A DNA stretch of 64,000 nucleotides from Litoreibacter arenae DSM 19593 (lineage in GTDB: Bacteria > Pseudomonadota > Alphaproteobacteria > Rhodobacterales > Rhodobacteraceae): NCBI RefSeq assembly GCF_000442275.2, contig NZ_KE557314.1, positions 465,085-529,084 on the forward strand. The letters are read 5' to 3'. Below are positions 42,476-52,144 of the stretch, piece by piece. The notes under the pieces are model-generated. The model was not told the origin of the DNA. It was given only the letters and a program-made list of their open reading frames with translations, and ran no database searches. Within the stretch, counting starts at the first letter, position 1; each line of letters opens with the position of its first letter. Position numbers and translations under genes: made by a program.

Positions 42476-43795
42476 GTGTTATCGGGAACTTCGCTTTCTA
42501 CAGCAAACGTCAAAGCTGCAAATTACCCTCATTGCGACGTCTCCGAGGACCGCGTTCAAGATCCTCTGCTGTCCGGCATTGAATTTGGGCATGCGGTTAC
42601 TGCGAGCAACCCAGATTTAACTCCAATGGGGTCAATGACCAATGGGCAGGTTCAAATTGGAGAGCAATCAGAGATTGTCTCTCAGAAGAGAGGCTTAATT
42701 ATGCAGGAAGCGGCTGCCAACAGCGGGGCGGCAGTTAACACTGACGCACAGCCATATCAGCCCAGTGGACAGGTTGGTGCCAGTATTGTTTCCGAATTGC
42801 TCCACGAATCGATGTCGTCGCTGCAAAGTTCTATGACCTCTTCGCTTGTTCATAAGACTTCGGGGGTCCAATCCGGCGACACAGCGAAATCCCCAGTAAA
42901 ACCAGAGAATAGTGCACCCGACTACGTCGCGGCGCTTCCAGTAGATGGTGCGAATGGGTTAACTAGCTCGCCCATCGAGCAGATCGCAGGAAAACTCGAG
43001 CCAGCTTCCCAAATCGCGCGAGAACCTTTTGGGGCGACAGCCCATAGTTCGATACCCCGGGAAGTGAGCTTGGGCACCACCAGTGGGGGGCACCTGTCGG
43101 ATGGACCCGGCCCAACAATCATGGAGATCCTCGAATCATCCATTCGACGCAATTCACAACAGGATTCAGACCTGCGCAGGACTTCCACAAACAATCAGCA
43201 CGAAAACCAGAATCTGTTTCCACCACCTGAAGTGCGCTCTTCCGTCACTGCGCGACCTGCGCCCGGCTCAGCGGTGTCATTTCCGTTGGCAGATGCCAGC
43301 ATACCCGGCAGCGAAACCCAAATTCCGCTCCCCTCCGTTCCAGAAATTCAGCCCAAAACGCTACCACTCGCGAATGGCGCCCCCCGAACCGTTCCTGTCA
43401 CGCAACTGCCCGACCATGTTGCTGCGCAAATTCGCACTGCAGTGAACGGTGAAAAATTTGGAAGCATTGAGATTCGCTTGGACCCCGAAGAACTGGGTCG
43501 TCTTCGCATCGTTCTTTCACCAAGAGAGAATGGAATGAATATCGCGATTTATACTGACGTCCAGGAAACGCTGGAGCTACTGCGCCGTCATTCTGGGATG
43601 TTGCAATCAGACTTTGAGAGCCTCGGCTACGAGCAGGCGAGCTTCACATTCCAGCAGGAACGGAAGAGCGATCAAGCTGCCCCTTTGCAAACTACCGACC
43701 TCAACGAATCAGAGCCGCAGTCTGACACGAGGGAACAACAGCACTCCGTGAAGCACCTCCAAGCCGGGCTCGCGCGCTTAGACCTCAAATTGTAA
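42476..43795 (+). CDS. fliK: Flagellar hook-length control protein FliK
   Basis: A 439-residue protein. The N-terminal 300 residues are Ser/Pro/Gln-rich and variable (the molecular ruler). The C-terminal domain (about 320-405) holds the conserved AAQIRTAVNGEKFGSIEIRLDPEELGRLRIVL and NIAIYTDVQETLELLRRHSGMLQSDFESLGYEQASFTF core. It uses a GTG start at 42476 with AAAGAG in front. flgD follows 10 bases later. Confidence 0.87.
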   Translation: MLSGTSLSTANVKAANYPHCDVSEDRVQDPLLSGIEFGHAVTASNPDLTPMGSMTNGQVQIGEQSEIVSQKRGLIMQEAAANSGAAVNTDAQPYQPSGQVGASIVSELLHESMSSLQSSMTSSLVHKTSGVQSGDTAKSPVKPENSAPDYVAALPVDGANGLTSSPIEQIAGKLEPASQIAREPFGATAHSSIPREVSLGTTSGGHLSDGPGPTIMEILESSIRRNSQQDSDLRRTSTNNQHENQNLFPPPEVRSSVTARPAPGSAVSFPLADASIPGSETQIPLPSVPEIQPKTLPLANGAPRTVPVTQLPDHVAAQIRTAVNGEKFGSIEIRLDPEELGRLRIVLSPRENGMNIAIYTDVQETLELLRRHSGMLQSDFESLGYEQASFTFQQERKSDQAAPLQTTDLNESEPQSDTREQQHSVKHLQAGLARLDLKL

Positions 43796-43805
43796 GGAAA
43801 ACAAT

Positions 43806-44456
43806 ATGGAACCAGTGTCATCGCCGACGACCACAAATCCTGCCTCTTCGGGCAAGTCCTCGCAAAGCAATGTAATCAGTTCGGATTTCGAAACATTCTT
43901 GGTCATGTTGACTACACAGATGGAGAACCAAGACCCGCTGAACCCACTTGATTCGCAAGACTTCGCCACACAGCTCGCTACGTTTTCCGGTGTTGAACAG
44001 CAGGTAAAAACCAACGACCTTCTTGGCGCACTCAACGCCAAACTTTTGGTCTCAAGCATGGGTGACATGGCGAGTTGGGTGGGTATGGAAGCAAGAATGG
44101 CAGCACCTGCGTACTTTGACGGTGCCCCTGTCGAGATCGTTGCCAACCCACCGAATTTCGCACAAAGCGCCGAACTCATTGTGAAAAATGCCGACGGCAA
44201 TGAGGTTCAGCGGCTTCCCGTGCCGGTATCCGACGCCCCATTTGATTGGGCAGGTGTCACAAGTAGCGGCCAACCATTCGCGCACGGATCTTACAGCTTC
44301 GAGGTCGCCGCCTATGCAAACGGGGAACTGATAGATTCACATGTCCCCGACATTTTCGCAAAAGTCACAGAGATTCGAACGGTGGATCGAGAGCCGGTAG
44401 TGGTAGTCGACGGGGGCGCAATCTACCAAGCCGCCCTCGTGACAGGGCTACGATAG
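43806..44456 (+). CDS. flgD: Flagellar hook cap protein FlgD
   Basis: A 216-residue hook-capping protein. The N-terminal conserved box FETFLVMLTTQMENQDPLNPLDSQDFATQLATFSGVEQQVKTNDLL (residues about 24-70) is diagnostic. A beta-rich C-terminal part follows. Its end overlaps the convergent ubiB by 9 bases, the junction of flagellar and housekeeping DNA. Confidence 0.94.
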   Translation: MEPVSSPTTTNPASSGKSSQSNVISSDFETFLVMLTTQMENQDPLNPLDSQDFATQLATFSGVEQQVKTNDLLGALNAKLLVSSMGDMASWVGMEARMAAPAYFDGAPVEIVANPPNFAQSAELIVKNADGNEVQRLPVPVSDAPFDWAGVTSSGQPFAHGSYSFEVAAYANGELIDSHVPDIFAKVTEIRTVDREPVVVVDGGAIYQAALVTGLR

Positions 44457-45980
44457 GAGAGCCACTAAACCTGCCACACCCGCAGCCGCAACAGCACCCG
44501 CTACGAAACTGAACAAGTGATCTCGCCTGCGTGTGGGTTGCACAGGCGAGCTTACGCGGCCTTGCTGCGACAACGCCGTCTCGACCATATGGGGCAGCTT
44601 TGGTCCAAACCGGCCCAATACGCGAGCCGTGGCGACCAGATCACGCAACAGCGCGCGAGGTCCGACATTTTGTTTGATATAGTCTTCTACCACGGGTTGG
44701 GCGACCTGCCAGATATTGATCTGGGGGTACATTGTTCGGGCCACGCCCTCGACCACAACCATAGTTCGCTGTAGCAGGATAAGCTCGGTCCTTGTCTCCA
44801 TGCCGAACCTCTCCGTCACCTCGAAAAGATACGCGAGTACCCGCCCCATGGACATTTGGCTCGCATTCATTCCGAAAATTGGCTCGCCGACCGCGCGTAA
44901 GGCTTGCGCGAATTCGTCCACGTCGCGATCCGCGGGGACATAACCGGCCTCGAAATGCACTTCGGCCACACGCCGGTAGTCTTTGCGAATGAAACCAATC
45001 AGGATTTCGGCATAGACCCGGCGCGTGTACTCGTCGATCCGGCCCATAATACCGAAGTCATAGGCGATAATGTCACCGGCAGCACTTACCTTGAGGTTGC
45101 CTTGGTGCATATCGGCGTGAAAGTACCCGTCATTCAGTGCCTGTCGCAAAAACAACTGCAATACCCTCTCGCCCAAGGCCTTTCGATCATGACCGGCTGC
45201 CCCGATCGCCTCGACCTCGCCAAACGCAATCCCTTCCGCCCATTCCATTGTCATCATCCGCTTCGCGGAGTGGAAGAAATGCGTTTGTGGGACGACAAAC
45301 CCAGCGTCATCTGCGGTTTTTGCAGCGTATTCGCCGGCCGCAGCAGCCTCTAGGCGCAAATCCAACTCACCCTGCACCACGCCGTCGAAATGCTTTATGA
45401 CCTCTGTCGGGCGCAGTCGTCGGGAAGAAGGTGAAACAAACTGAATGATTGAAGCGGCAAGGTAAAAGGCATCAATATCCTTACGAAATGCCTTCTCGAT
45501 ATTAGGGCGCAGCACCTTTACCGCGACCTCCTCGCCCGTGGTGCGGAGCCTGGCTTTGTGAACCTGCGCAATCGAAGCGGCGGCCACCGGCTCTGAGAAT
45601 TCCGAAAAAACCGTGTCGACGGGAACACCAAGTTCGGTCTCAACCGTTGATCGTGCTTGTCGGGTAGAAAACGGCGGCAACTTGTCCTGTAGCACCCTGA
45701 GTTGCAGCGCAAGGTCATCACCGACGACATCGGGACGCGTGGACAGCACCTGCCCAAATTTGATGTACGCAGGCCCAAGCGCGGTCAGGGCACGCGTCGC
45801 GGGCGGCATGTTCGGATCACCTTTCAGGCCCAGCCACTTGAACGGCCAGCCAAGCACGCGTGCCACCAAACGCAATGATGGGGGCGCATCGAATGCATCC
45901 AGCACGAGGCTCATCGCGCCTGTACGCTCCAACGTCGCCCCGGTCCGAACAAGGCGCCAGATATTGTGTGGCCCACGCAC
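44448..45980 (-). CDS. ubiB: Ubiquinone biosynthesis kinase-like protein UbiB
   Basis: A 510-residue ABC1/UbiB-family atypical kinase: LTALGPAYIKFGQVLSTRPD (the KxGQ motif), EPVAAASIAQVHKA, and active-site HADMHQGNLKV with YDFGIMGRI. One or two membrane helices at the C-terminus (FVAGAVAAAGVAGLVALLS). It supports ubiquinone production. GTG start immediately after the ubiE stop; the two form an operon. Confidence 0.93.
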   Translation of the reverse strand: MRGPHNIWRLVRTGATLERTGAMSLVLDAFDAPPSLRLVARVLGWPFKWLGLKGDPNMPPATRALTALGPAYIKFGQVLSTRPDVVGDDLALQLRVLQDKLPPFSTRQARSTVETELGVPVDTVFSEFSEPVAAASIAQVHKARLRTTGEEVAVKVLRPNIEKAFRKDIDAFYLAASIIQFVSPSSRRLRPTEVIKHFDGVVQGELDLRLEAAAAGEYAAKTADDAGFVVPQTHFFHSAKRMMTMEWAEGIAFGEVEAIGAAGHDRKALGERVLQLFLRQALNDGYFHADMHQGNLKVSAAGDIIAYDFGIMGRIDEYTRRVYAEILIGFIRKDYRRVAEVHFEAGYVPADRDVDEFAQALRAVGEPIFGMNASQMSMGRVLAYLFEVTERFGMETRTELILLQRTMVVVEGVARTMYPQINIWQVAQPVVEDYIKQNVGPRALLRDLVATARVLGRFGPKLPHMVETALSQQGRVSSPVQPTRRRDHLFSFVAGAVAAAGVAGLVALLS

Positions 45981-46733
45981 CTAGATTTTCCAGCCTGAAT
46001 GCAGTGCTGCGATGCCAAAGGTCATATTGCGGTACTTCACGTTCTCGAACCCGGCAGTTCGGATCATGGCTGCGAAGTTCTCCTGATCAGGAAACTTGCG
46101 AATCGACTCGACGAGATATTGGTAGCTTTCGCTGTCCCCAGCGATCACCTGACCCATTCTTGGGATCACATTGAAAGAATACAGGTCGTAGGCGCTCTGC
46201 ATCATCGGATTCGGAAGCTGCGAGAACTCCAGGACCATCAAGCGCCCTCCCGGTCGAAGGACCCGATAAGCCTCGGACAGCGCGTCCGATATGCGCGTGA
46301 CGTTCCTGATGCCGAAGCTGATTGCGTAGACGTCGAAGCTGTTATCCTCAAACGGCAAAGCCATGGCGTCACCGACCACCCAGTCCAAACTATCGGTCAT
46401 CGCAGAAGCCTCGGCCCGCTTGCGACCCTCGATCAGCATCGATTCCGTCATGTCCAAAACGACTGCTTCGGCCTGTCCGGCGCGTTTGAGAAAACGAAAA
46501 GACACATCGCCGGTGCCCCCCGCCACATCCAGTAGCCGTTGACCAGACCGTGGTGCCAACCAGTCCATCATTGCGTCTTTCCAGATGCGGTGGACGCCGC
46601 CAGACATGACATCATTCATGATGTCGTACTTGGAGGCCACGTTGGTAAATACCCCGTGCACCAAGCCGGCTTTCTGGTCTTCAGGAACGTCGGTAAATCC
46701 GAAATGCGTGGTTTTCTGCGAATCTTCAGTCAT
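45981..46733 (-). CDS. ubiE: Ubiquinone/menaquinone C-methyltransferase UbiE
   Basis: A 250-residue SAM-dependent methyltransferase. Motif [15 protein letters not shown] and the family signatures [17 protein letters not shown] and ISFGIRNV are present. It methylates the quinone ring in ubiquinone synthesis. Divergent from mutM. Confidence 0.95.
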   Translation of the reverse strand: MTEDSQKTTHFGFTDVPEDQKAGLVHGVFTNVASKYDIMNDVMSGGVHRIWKDAMMDWLAPRSGQRLLDVAGGTGDVSFRFLKRAGQAEAVVLDMTESMLIEGRKRAEASAMTDSLDWVVGDAMALPFEDNSFDVYAISFGIRNVTRISDALSEAYRVLRPGGRLMVLEFSQLPNPMMQSAYDLYSFNVIPRMGQVIAGDSESYQYLVESIRKFPDQENFAAMIRTAGFENVKYRNMTFGIAALHSGWKI

Positions 46734-46820
46734 CTGCTCTTGCGGTCCTTAAATTCTCACCCTTGTTATAGGCTTAGCTTCCTGGGTTACAATGCGACCC
46801 GAAGGACCAAGGGGAATTGT

Positions 46821-47669
46821 GTGCCGGAGCTTCCAGAGGTCGAAACCGTACGACGCGGCCTCCAACCAGTGATGGAGGGGCGAGTAGTTGCGCGGGTCAA
46901 GGTCAATCGGCCCGATTTGCGATGGCCCTTTCCTGACCGAATGGCGGATCGGATCACGGGCAGAACCGTGATGCTGCTGCGCCGCCGCTCGAAATACATC
47001 CTAGCGGATCTCGACAGCGGCGAGACGCTTATTATCCATCTCGGCATGTCTGGACGCATGCAAATAGATCACACCACACCGGGACAATTTCATCATTCCC
47101 CCCCAGTTGCGCAGAAACACGACCATGTCGTGTTTCACATGGAGGACGGCACCCGGATCGCCTTCAACGATGCTCGCAGGTTCGGGGCCATGGATCTGGT
47201 GCAGACAAGCGCGGTTGAGCAGCATTGGCTGATCGACAAGCTTGGACCGGAGCCTTTAGGAAACCAGTTCGACGAAAGCTATCTCATCGACGCGCTCAAG
47301 AAAAAAAGCTCACCGATCAAAAGCGCCCTCCTGGATCAGCGGGTGATTGCGGGGCTGGGAAACATCTACGTCTGTGAAGTGCTGTTTCGTACTGGAATTT
47401 CACCCAAGCGGAAAGCCTCGAATCTTAACGCATCCCGAATAGAATCACTTGTGCCCGCGATCAGAGACGTCCTGAACGAGGCAATAGAGTCAGGTGGGTC
47501 TTCGCTTCGAGATCATCGCCAGACCAACGGCGAGCTAGGCTACTTTCAGCACCAATTTGCAGTCTACGATCGGGAGGGCGAGGCCTGCCAGAACGAATGC
47601 GGAAGCAAGATATTCAGAATCGTTCAATCGGGCCGCTCCAGCTTTTACTGCCCGAAATGTCAAAGATGA
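46821..47669 (+). CDS. mutM: Formamidopyrimidine-DNA glycosylase MutM (Fpg)
   Basis: A 282-residue DNA repair enzyme that removes 8-oxoguanine. The GTG at 46821 gives the required [13 protein letters not shown]-terminus, in which processed Pro2 is the nucleophile and Glu3 assists. K58 in [20 protein letters not shown] and a C-terminal zinc finger (CQNEC...YCPKCQR) are present. The longer open frame upstream is artefactual. Confidence 0.96.
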   Translation: MPELPEVETVRRGLQPVMEGRVVARVKVNRPDLRWPFPDRMADRITGRTVMLLRRRSKYILADLDSGETLIIHLGMSGRMQIDHTTPGQFHHSPPVAQKHDHVVFHMEDGTRIAFNDARRFGAMDLVQTSAVEQHWLIDKLGPEPLGNQFDESYLIDALKKKSSPIKSALLDQRVIAGLGNIYVCEVLFRTGISPKRKASNLNASRIESLVPAIRDVLNEAIESGGSSLRDHRQTNGELGYFQHQFAVYDREGEACQNECGSKIFRIVQSGRSSFYCPKCQR

Positions 47670-47727
47670 ATTGAACCTTCCTCCGAACATGGTACGTCTG
47701 GTGGCCTGTTACAAACGAGGCCCCATC

Positions 47728-48504
47728 ATGGCATTCAAGACAATTATCGTTGAAAATGAAGATCATATAGCACTTATCAAACTGAATCGGCCCGACGCGC
47801 TGAATGCCTTGAATGCTACCCTATTGACCGAACTCTCTCAGGCTTTGGTGGAAGCAGATAAGAACAGCAAAGTACGTTGCATTGTACTAACCGGCTCCGA
47901 AAAGGCATTTGCCGCAGGTGCAGACATTACCGAAATGGCTGATAAGACCTTCGTTGACGCTTTCGGTGGCGATCTGTTCTCCGAGTTTCCAAATAAATTC
48001 TTGCGCGTGCGCAAGCCGATAATCGCGGCGGTCTCGGGCTACGCTTTGGGCGGCGGATGCGAGTTGGCCATGATGTGCGACATCATAATCGCCTCTGATA
48101 CCGCCAAGTTTGGCCAGCCGGAAATCAACCTTGGCGTCATGGCGGGCCTTGGCGGCACGCAGCGGCTGACCCGCTTCGTTGGCAAGTCAAAGGCCATGGA
48201 CATGAACCTCACCGGCCGCTTCATGGATGCGGAGGAAGCAGAGCGATCGGGTCTGGTGAGCCGCGTCGTCCCAGCCAAAAAGCTGATGAGCGAAGCGATG
48301 GCAACTGCCGCAAAAATCGCCGAGAAATCCGCGCTTGCTACCATGGCTGTGAAGGAATCCGTAAACCGCAGCTACGAGTCTTCGTTAAACGAGGGCTTGC
48401 TGTTCGAGCGCCGCGTGTTCCACTCCCTCTTCGCAACGGAAGACCAAGCCGAAGGCATGGCCGCCTTCATGGAAAAACGCGAACCTCAGTTCCGCGATAA
48501 ATAA
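47728..48504 (+). CDS. Enoyl-CoA hydratase
   Basis: A 258-residue crotonase-fold enzyme. Oxyanion segments AAGADITEM and [11 protein letters not shown], with catalytic glutamates E112 and E132 (GQPEINLG). It hydrates trans-2-enoyl-CoA in fatty-acid or related oxidation. Start ATG 47728. It stands between mutM and rpsT as usual in this family of organisms. Confidence 0.93.
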   Translation: MAFKTIIVENEDHIALIKLNRPDALNALNATLLTELSQALVEADKNSKVRCIVLTGSEKAFAAGADITEMADKTFVDAFGGDLFSEFPNKFLRVRKPIIAAVSGYALGGGCELAMMCDIIIASDTAKFGQPEINLGVMAGLGGTQRLTRFVGKSKAMDMNLTGRFMDAEEAERSGLVSRVVPAKKLMSEAMATAAKIAEKSALATMAVKESVNRSYESSLNEGLLFERRVFHSLFATEDQAEGMAAFMEKREPQFRDK

Positions 48505-48518
48505 CACCATTTAGGGCG

Positions 48519-48547
48519 TTGACTTGCCTGTGAGTCGGTCCTAGAAG
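48519..48547 (+). promoter_or_regulatory. Candidate sigma-70 promoter of rpsT
   Basis: TTGACT, 17-base spacer, TAGAAG, 44 bases before the rpsT ATG. The -35 is close to consensus; the -10 is weaker. Confidence 0.5.
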
Positions 48548-48590
48548 CGCAGTCTCAGATTTACACACCGAACCATCGGGGTCCTTAAGT

Positions 48591-48854
48591 ATGGCTAATT
48601 CGCCTCAAGCTAAAAAGCGCGCGCGTCAGACAGAGCGTCGCACCGAAGTGAACAAAGCGCGCCGCTCGCGCATTCGCACGTTCCTGCGCAACGTGGAAGA
48701 AGCTATCACCTCCGGTGATTCCTCCGCTGCGAAAGATGCACTCAAGTCCGCTCAGCCTGAGTTGATGCGCGGTGTATCAAAGGGCGTGATGCACAAAAAC
48801 ACGGCGGCACGCAAAATGTCACGACTGTCTTCGCGGGTCAAAGCTCTGGGCTAA
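48591..48854 (+). CDS. rpsT: 30S ribosomal protein S20
   Basis: An 87-residue, very basic protein with the S20 opening [17 protein letters not shown] and ending [23 protein letters not shown]. Binds 16S rRNA. Followed by a strong terminator, and upstream of dnaA as in many alphaproteobacteria. Confidence 0.97.
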   Translation: MANSPQAKKRARQTERRTEVNKARRSRIRTFLRNVEEAITSGDSSAAKDALKSAQPELMRGVSKGVMHKNTAARKMSRLSSRVKALG

Positions 48855-48886
48855 TCCTGAGCCGAGACTTCGACACTTGGTTTTAG

Positions 48887-48913
48887 AAACGCGCCTAACG
48901 GGCGCGTTTTTTT
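48887..48913 (+). terminator. rpsT terminator
   Basis: 9-base stem AAACGCGCC/GGCGCGTTT with 5-base loop followed by a run of T. Confidence 0.9.
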
Positions 48914-49063
48914 GTATTCAAAGGACTTAGCTGGCGTAGCTCAATCGCCACACAGAATCGGGTTTTGACTAACTTGTGAGTCAAGCGCGAAGATAAGTTG
49001 CGATGGCCCCCTCACAGTCGGTATCCATGTCGAGCGATTCACTTCGTCTCGGGGGGACATGGA

Positions 49064-49513
49064 ATGAGCACGGACACCGGTCCGGCTGTGCAAGAGTTGC
49101 TGCCAACTCAAGCATGGAGCCTTTTGGAAAACGACCCAAACGCTGTGCTCATAGACGTCAGGACAAAGGCCGAATGGTCTTTTGTGGGAAAGCCTGACCT
49201 GTCGAGCCTTGATCGTTCGATCATCACGATCGAATGGGCAAGGTATCCAGATATGTCCGTTAATCCGCGGTTTGTTGAAGAATTGAACAATATTCTGGAC
49301 GGCAGCATTCCGTCCAAAATCTTGTTCATTTGCAGGTCGGGCGTGCGCTCCATGAGCGCAGCCAAAGCGGTTCAGGCGTCTCTGGCTGGAGATACGCAGG
49401 GGCCGGACCTATTCAACGTAGCCGAGGGGTTCGAAGGCGATTTGGACGCAGAGAAACATCGGGGGGGTCTTTCCGGTTGGAAGGCCCATGGATTGCCATG
49501 GCGGCAATCATGA
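49064..49513 (+). CDS. Rhodanese-like sulfurtransferase
   Basis: A 149-residue single-domain rhodanese: VLIDVRTKAEWSFVGKPDL, then active-site loop FICRSGVRSMSAA with the catalytic Cys. The start at 49064 gives MSTDTGPAVQELLP. An extended in-frame start at 48998 is less likely. It sits between rpsT and dnaA, 18 bases before dnaA; its sulfur role there is unknown. Confidence 0.85.
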   Translation: MSTDTGPAVQELLPTQAWSLLENDPNAVLIDVRTKAEWSFVGKPDLSSLDRSIITIEWARYPDMSVNPRFVEELNNILDGSIPSKILFICRSGVRSMSAAKAVQASLAGDTQGPDLFNVAEGFEGDLDAEKHRGGLSGWKAHGLPWRQS

Positions 49514-49531
49514 TCTGCGGGACGGGTAAAA

Positions 49532-50908
49532 ATGACGAACGACACTTGGGGCCAAGCACGTGAGACGCTGCAAACAACCATCGGAAAGAACAACTATCAA
49601 ACGTGGATAGAGCCGCTGACCTTTGTTTCCTGCGAGGGCGGTGTTGCGGAATTTGGTGTACAAACCAGCTTTCAGGGCGACTGGGTTTCCCGCAACTTCG
49701 GTGACGAGATTCTGCGTCAGTTCGACAAGCTCGGTGAACCCGTTGACCGATTGAAGTTTTCCGTTCAGTCCAACCGACCAAGAATGGCCGCGGCCACGAA
49801 ACCTTCCCCAACTCCAGAGAAATTTCTCAAGAAATCTGCCCAAATCACCAACGCGCCAGATGAAACTATTCTGGGTGCGCCTTTGGACAAGCGCTTCACA
49901 TTCGACAGCTTCGTCGTCGGTAAACCGAACGAACTGGCCCACGCAGCGGCCCGCAGGGTCGCGGAAGGTGGGCCTGTCAGCTTCAACCCGTTATTTCTTT
50001 ATGGCGGTGTCGGTCTTGGCAAGACCCATTTGATGCACGCTATCGCATGGGAGCTTCAAAGCCGCTCACCAGAACTGCGGGTCGTGTATCTATCCGCCGA
50101 ACAATTCATGTATCGTTTCATCCAAGCCTTGCGCGACAAGCAAATGATGGATTTCAAAAGCCTTTTCCGCTCCGTCGATGTTCTGATGGTTGATGATGTC
50201 CAGTTCATCGCCGGAAAAGACAGCACACAGGACGAATTCTTCCACACCTTCAACGCGCTGATCGACCAGCAAAAGCAGATTATCATTTCTGCCGACCGTG
50301 CACCGGGTGAGATCGACGGCTTGGAGGAACGTATTCGCTCGCGCCTGCAATGGGGCCTGGTGGTTGACCTGCACCCGACTGATTACGAGTTGCGTTTGGG
50401 CATATTGCAACAAAAAGTCGAGCTCTACCGCTCGCAATATCAGGAGCTTAAGATCTCTGATGGCGTTCTTGAGTTCCTCGCCCACCGCATCTCCAACAAC
50501 GTTCGCGTTCTTGAAGGCGCCCTGACCCGTCTGTTCGCCTTGGCGTCGCTGGTAGGTCGTGAAATCACGTTGGAGATGGCGCAAGAAAGCCTTGCCGATA
50601 TTCTCCGCCAGTCTGATCGCAAGGTCACCATGGACGAAATCATGCGTAAGACCTGCGATTATTACAACGTGCGCATGTCCGATCTGCTGTCGCCCAAACG
50701 TTCCCGCAATATCGCGCGTCCACGTCAGATGGCCATGTGGCTGGCCAAACAGCTAACTCAACGCTCCTATCCCGAGATCGGCAAGCGTTTCGGAAACCGT
50801 GACCACACCACGGTGATACATGCTGTGCGCAAGATCGACGAACTGAAAGCCCAAGACAGTCAGGTAGCAGAAGATGCAGAAATGTTGCGTCGCATGCTGG
50901 AAGCCTAA
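49532..50908 (+). CDS. dnaA: Chromosomal replication initiator DnaA
   Basis: A 458-residue initiator. Walker A GGVGLGKTHLMHA (about 157-169), Walker B VLMVDDVQF, and the DNA-binding signature in RSYPEIGKRFGNRDHTTVIHAVRKI near the C-terminus. It opens oriC. No cluster of DnaA boxes is visible beside it. dnaN follows after 108 bases with a hairpin between. Confidence 0.97.
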   Translation: MTNDTWGQARETLQTTIGKNNYQTWIEPLTFVSCEGGVAEFGVQTSFQGDWVSRNFGDEILRQFDKLGEPVDRLKFSVQSNRPRMAAATKPSPTPEKFLKKSAQITNAPDETILGAPLDKRFTFDSFVVGKPNELAHAAARRVAEGGPVSFNPLFLYGGVGLGKTHLMHAIAWELQSRSPELRVVYLSAEQFMYRFIQALRDKQMMDFKSLFRSVDVLMVDDVQFIAGKDSTQDEFFHTFNALIDQQKQIIISADRAPGEIDGLEERIRSRLQWGLVVDLHPTDYELRLGILQQKVELYRSQYQELKISDGVLEFLAHRISNNVRVLEGALTRLFALASLVGREITLEMAQESLADILRQSDRKVTMDEIMRKTCDYYNVRMSDLLSPKRSRNIARPRQMAMWLAKQLTQRSYPEIGKRFGNRDHTTVIHAVRKIDELKAQDSQVAEDAEMLRRMLEA

Positions 50909-50964
50909 TTGGCTTGACGACCCCCCAAGAAAAGCGGACTTTTCAACAAAATGTTTGCATAAGC

Positions 50965-50990
50965 GGGCGGAGAGGATACCTTCTCCGCCC
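50965..50990 (+). promoter_or_regulatory. Hairpin between dnaA and dnaN
   Basis: 9-base perfect stem GGGCGGAGA/TCTCCGCCC with an 8-base loop, 27 bases before the dnaN ATG. It lacks a T run, so it may pause or attenuate rather than terminate. Confidence 0.55.
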
Positions 50991-51016
50991 CAGCTATCTT
51001 CCAAAGAGGGACGGAT

Positions 51017-52135
51017 ATGAAAATCAGTGTGGAGCGTAGCGCCTTGCTCAAGGCGGTCAGCCAGGCCCAATCCGTGGTCGAGCGCCGCAACACCATCCCG
51101 ATCCTCGCAAACGTCTTGATCGAGGCAGAAGGCAACGATGTCACCTTCCGCGCAACGGATCTCGACATTGAGGTGGTCGACAAGGCCCCTGCACAGGTCG
51201 AACGCGCTGGCGCGACCACAGTTTCTGCAACAACTTTGCATGAAATTGTCCGAAAACTCCCTGACGGGGCTTTGGTGTCCCTGACTGACGATGGCGCTTC
51301 TGGTCGGCTAACGGTTGAAGCCGGGCGCTCCAATTTTTCCTTGGCGACGCTGCCTAAAGAAGACTTCCCCGTCATGGCTTCGTCCGAATATCAATCGAAC
51401 TTTTCCGCCCCTGCGCCGGTGCTGCGCCGGTTATTCGACAAGTCCAAGTTTGCAATTTCCACCGAAGAAACCCGCTATTACCTGAACGGCGTCTACATGC
51501 ATGTGGCCGATGCGGACGGCGGCAAGGTGCTGCGCTGCGTGGCGACGGACGGTCACCGACTTGCCCGTATCGACGCCGATTTACCGGAAGGTGCCGCTGA
51601 CATGCCCGGCGTAATTGTCCCGCGCAAAACCGTCGCGGAGATGCGCAAGCTGCTTGAAGATGATGACATGCAAATCGCCGTCTCAGTATCGGAAACCAAG
51701 GTGCGCTTTGCGACACCGGATATCACCCTGACATCCAAGGTCATCGACGGCACGTTCCCCGACTACACGCGAGTTATTCCGCAGGGCAACACGCGCAAGC
51801 TCGAAGTTGATGCGACTGAGTTTGCCAAAGCGGTTGACCGCGTGGCGACCGTGTCGTCGGAGCGCTCCCGTGCGGTCAAACTGTCACTGGATGCGGACAA
51901 GCTGATCCTTTCGGTCAACGCCCCTGATAGCGGCGCGGCGGAGGAAGAACTGGCCGTGGCTTATAGTGACGAGCGTTTGGAAATCGGCTTCAATGCGAAG
52001 TATCTGCTTGAAATCGCAGGACAAGTTGACCGCGAAAACGCCGTCTTCATGTTCAACTCAGCAGGCGATCCGACGTTGATGCGCGAAGGCAATGACCAGT
52101 CAGCGGTCTATGTCGTGATGCCAATGCGCGTTTAA
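51017..52135 (+). CDS. dnaN: DNA polymerase III beta subunit (sliding clamp)
   Basis: A 372-residue clamp: MKISVERSALLKAVSQAQSVVERRNTIPILANVLIEA at the front, SLATLPKEDFPVM in the centre, and the C-terminus YVVMPMRV. The dimer holds polymerase on DNA. GAGGGACGG precedes the ATG. Nine bases before recF. Confidence 0.97.
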   Translation: MKISVERSALLKAVSQAQSVVERRNTIPILANVLIEAEGNDVTFRATDLDIEVVDKAPAQVERAGATTVSATTLHEIVRKLPDGALVSLTDDGASGRLTVEAGRSNFSLATLPKEDFPVMASSEYQSNFSAPAPVLRRLFDKSKFAISTEETRYYLNGVYMHVADADGGKVLRCVATDGHRLARIDADLPEGAADMPGVIVPRKTVAEMRKLLEDDDMQIAVSVSETKVRFATPDITLTSKVIDGTFPDYTRVIPQGNTRKLEVDATEFAKAVDRVATVSSERSRAVKLSLDADKLILSVNAPDSGAAEEELAVAYSDERLEIGFNAKYLLEIAGQVDRENAVFMFNSAGDPTLMREGNDQSAVYVVMPMRV

Positions 52136-52144
52136 CGCGCGACG

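Noticed and set aside
48931-48990. tRNA-like sequence after rpsT (GGCGTAGCTCAAT followed by TTGACT...AGTCAA)
   Set aside because: The D-arm-like text is not followed by a proper anticodon arm, T-arm or acceptor pairing, so no tRNA can be folded. TTGACT may instead be a -35 element similar to that of rpsT.
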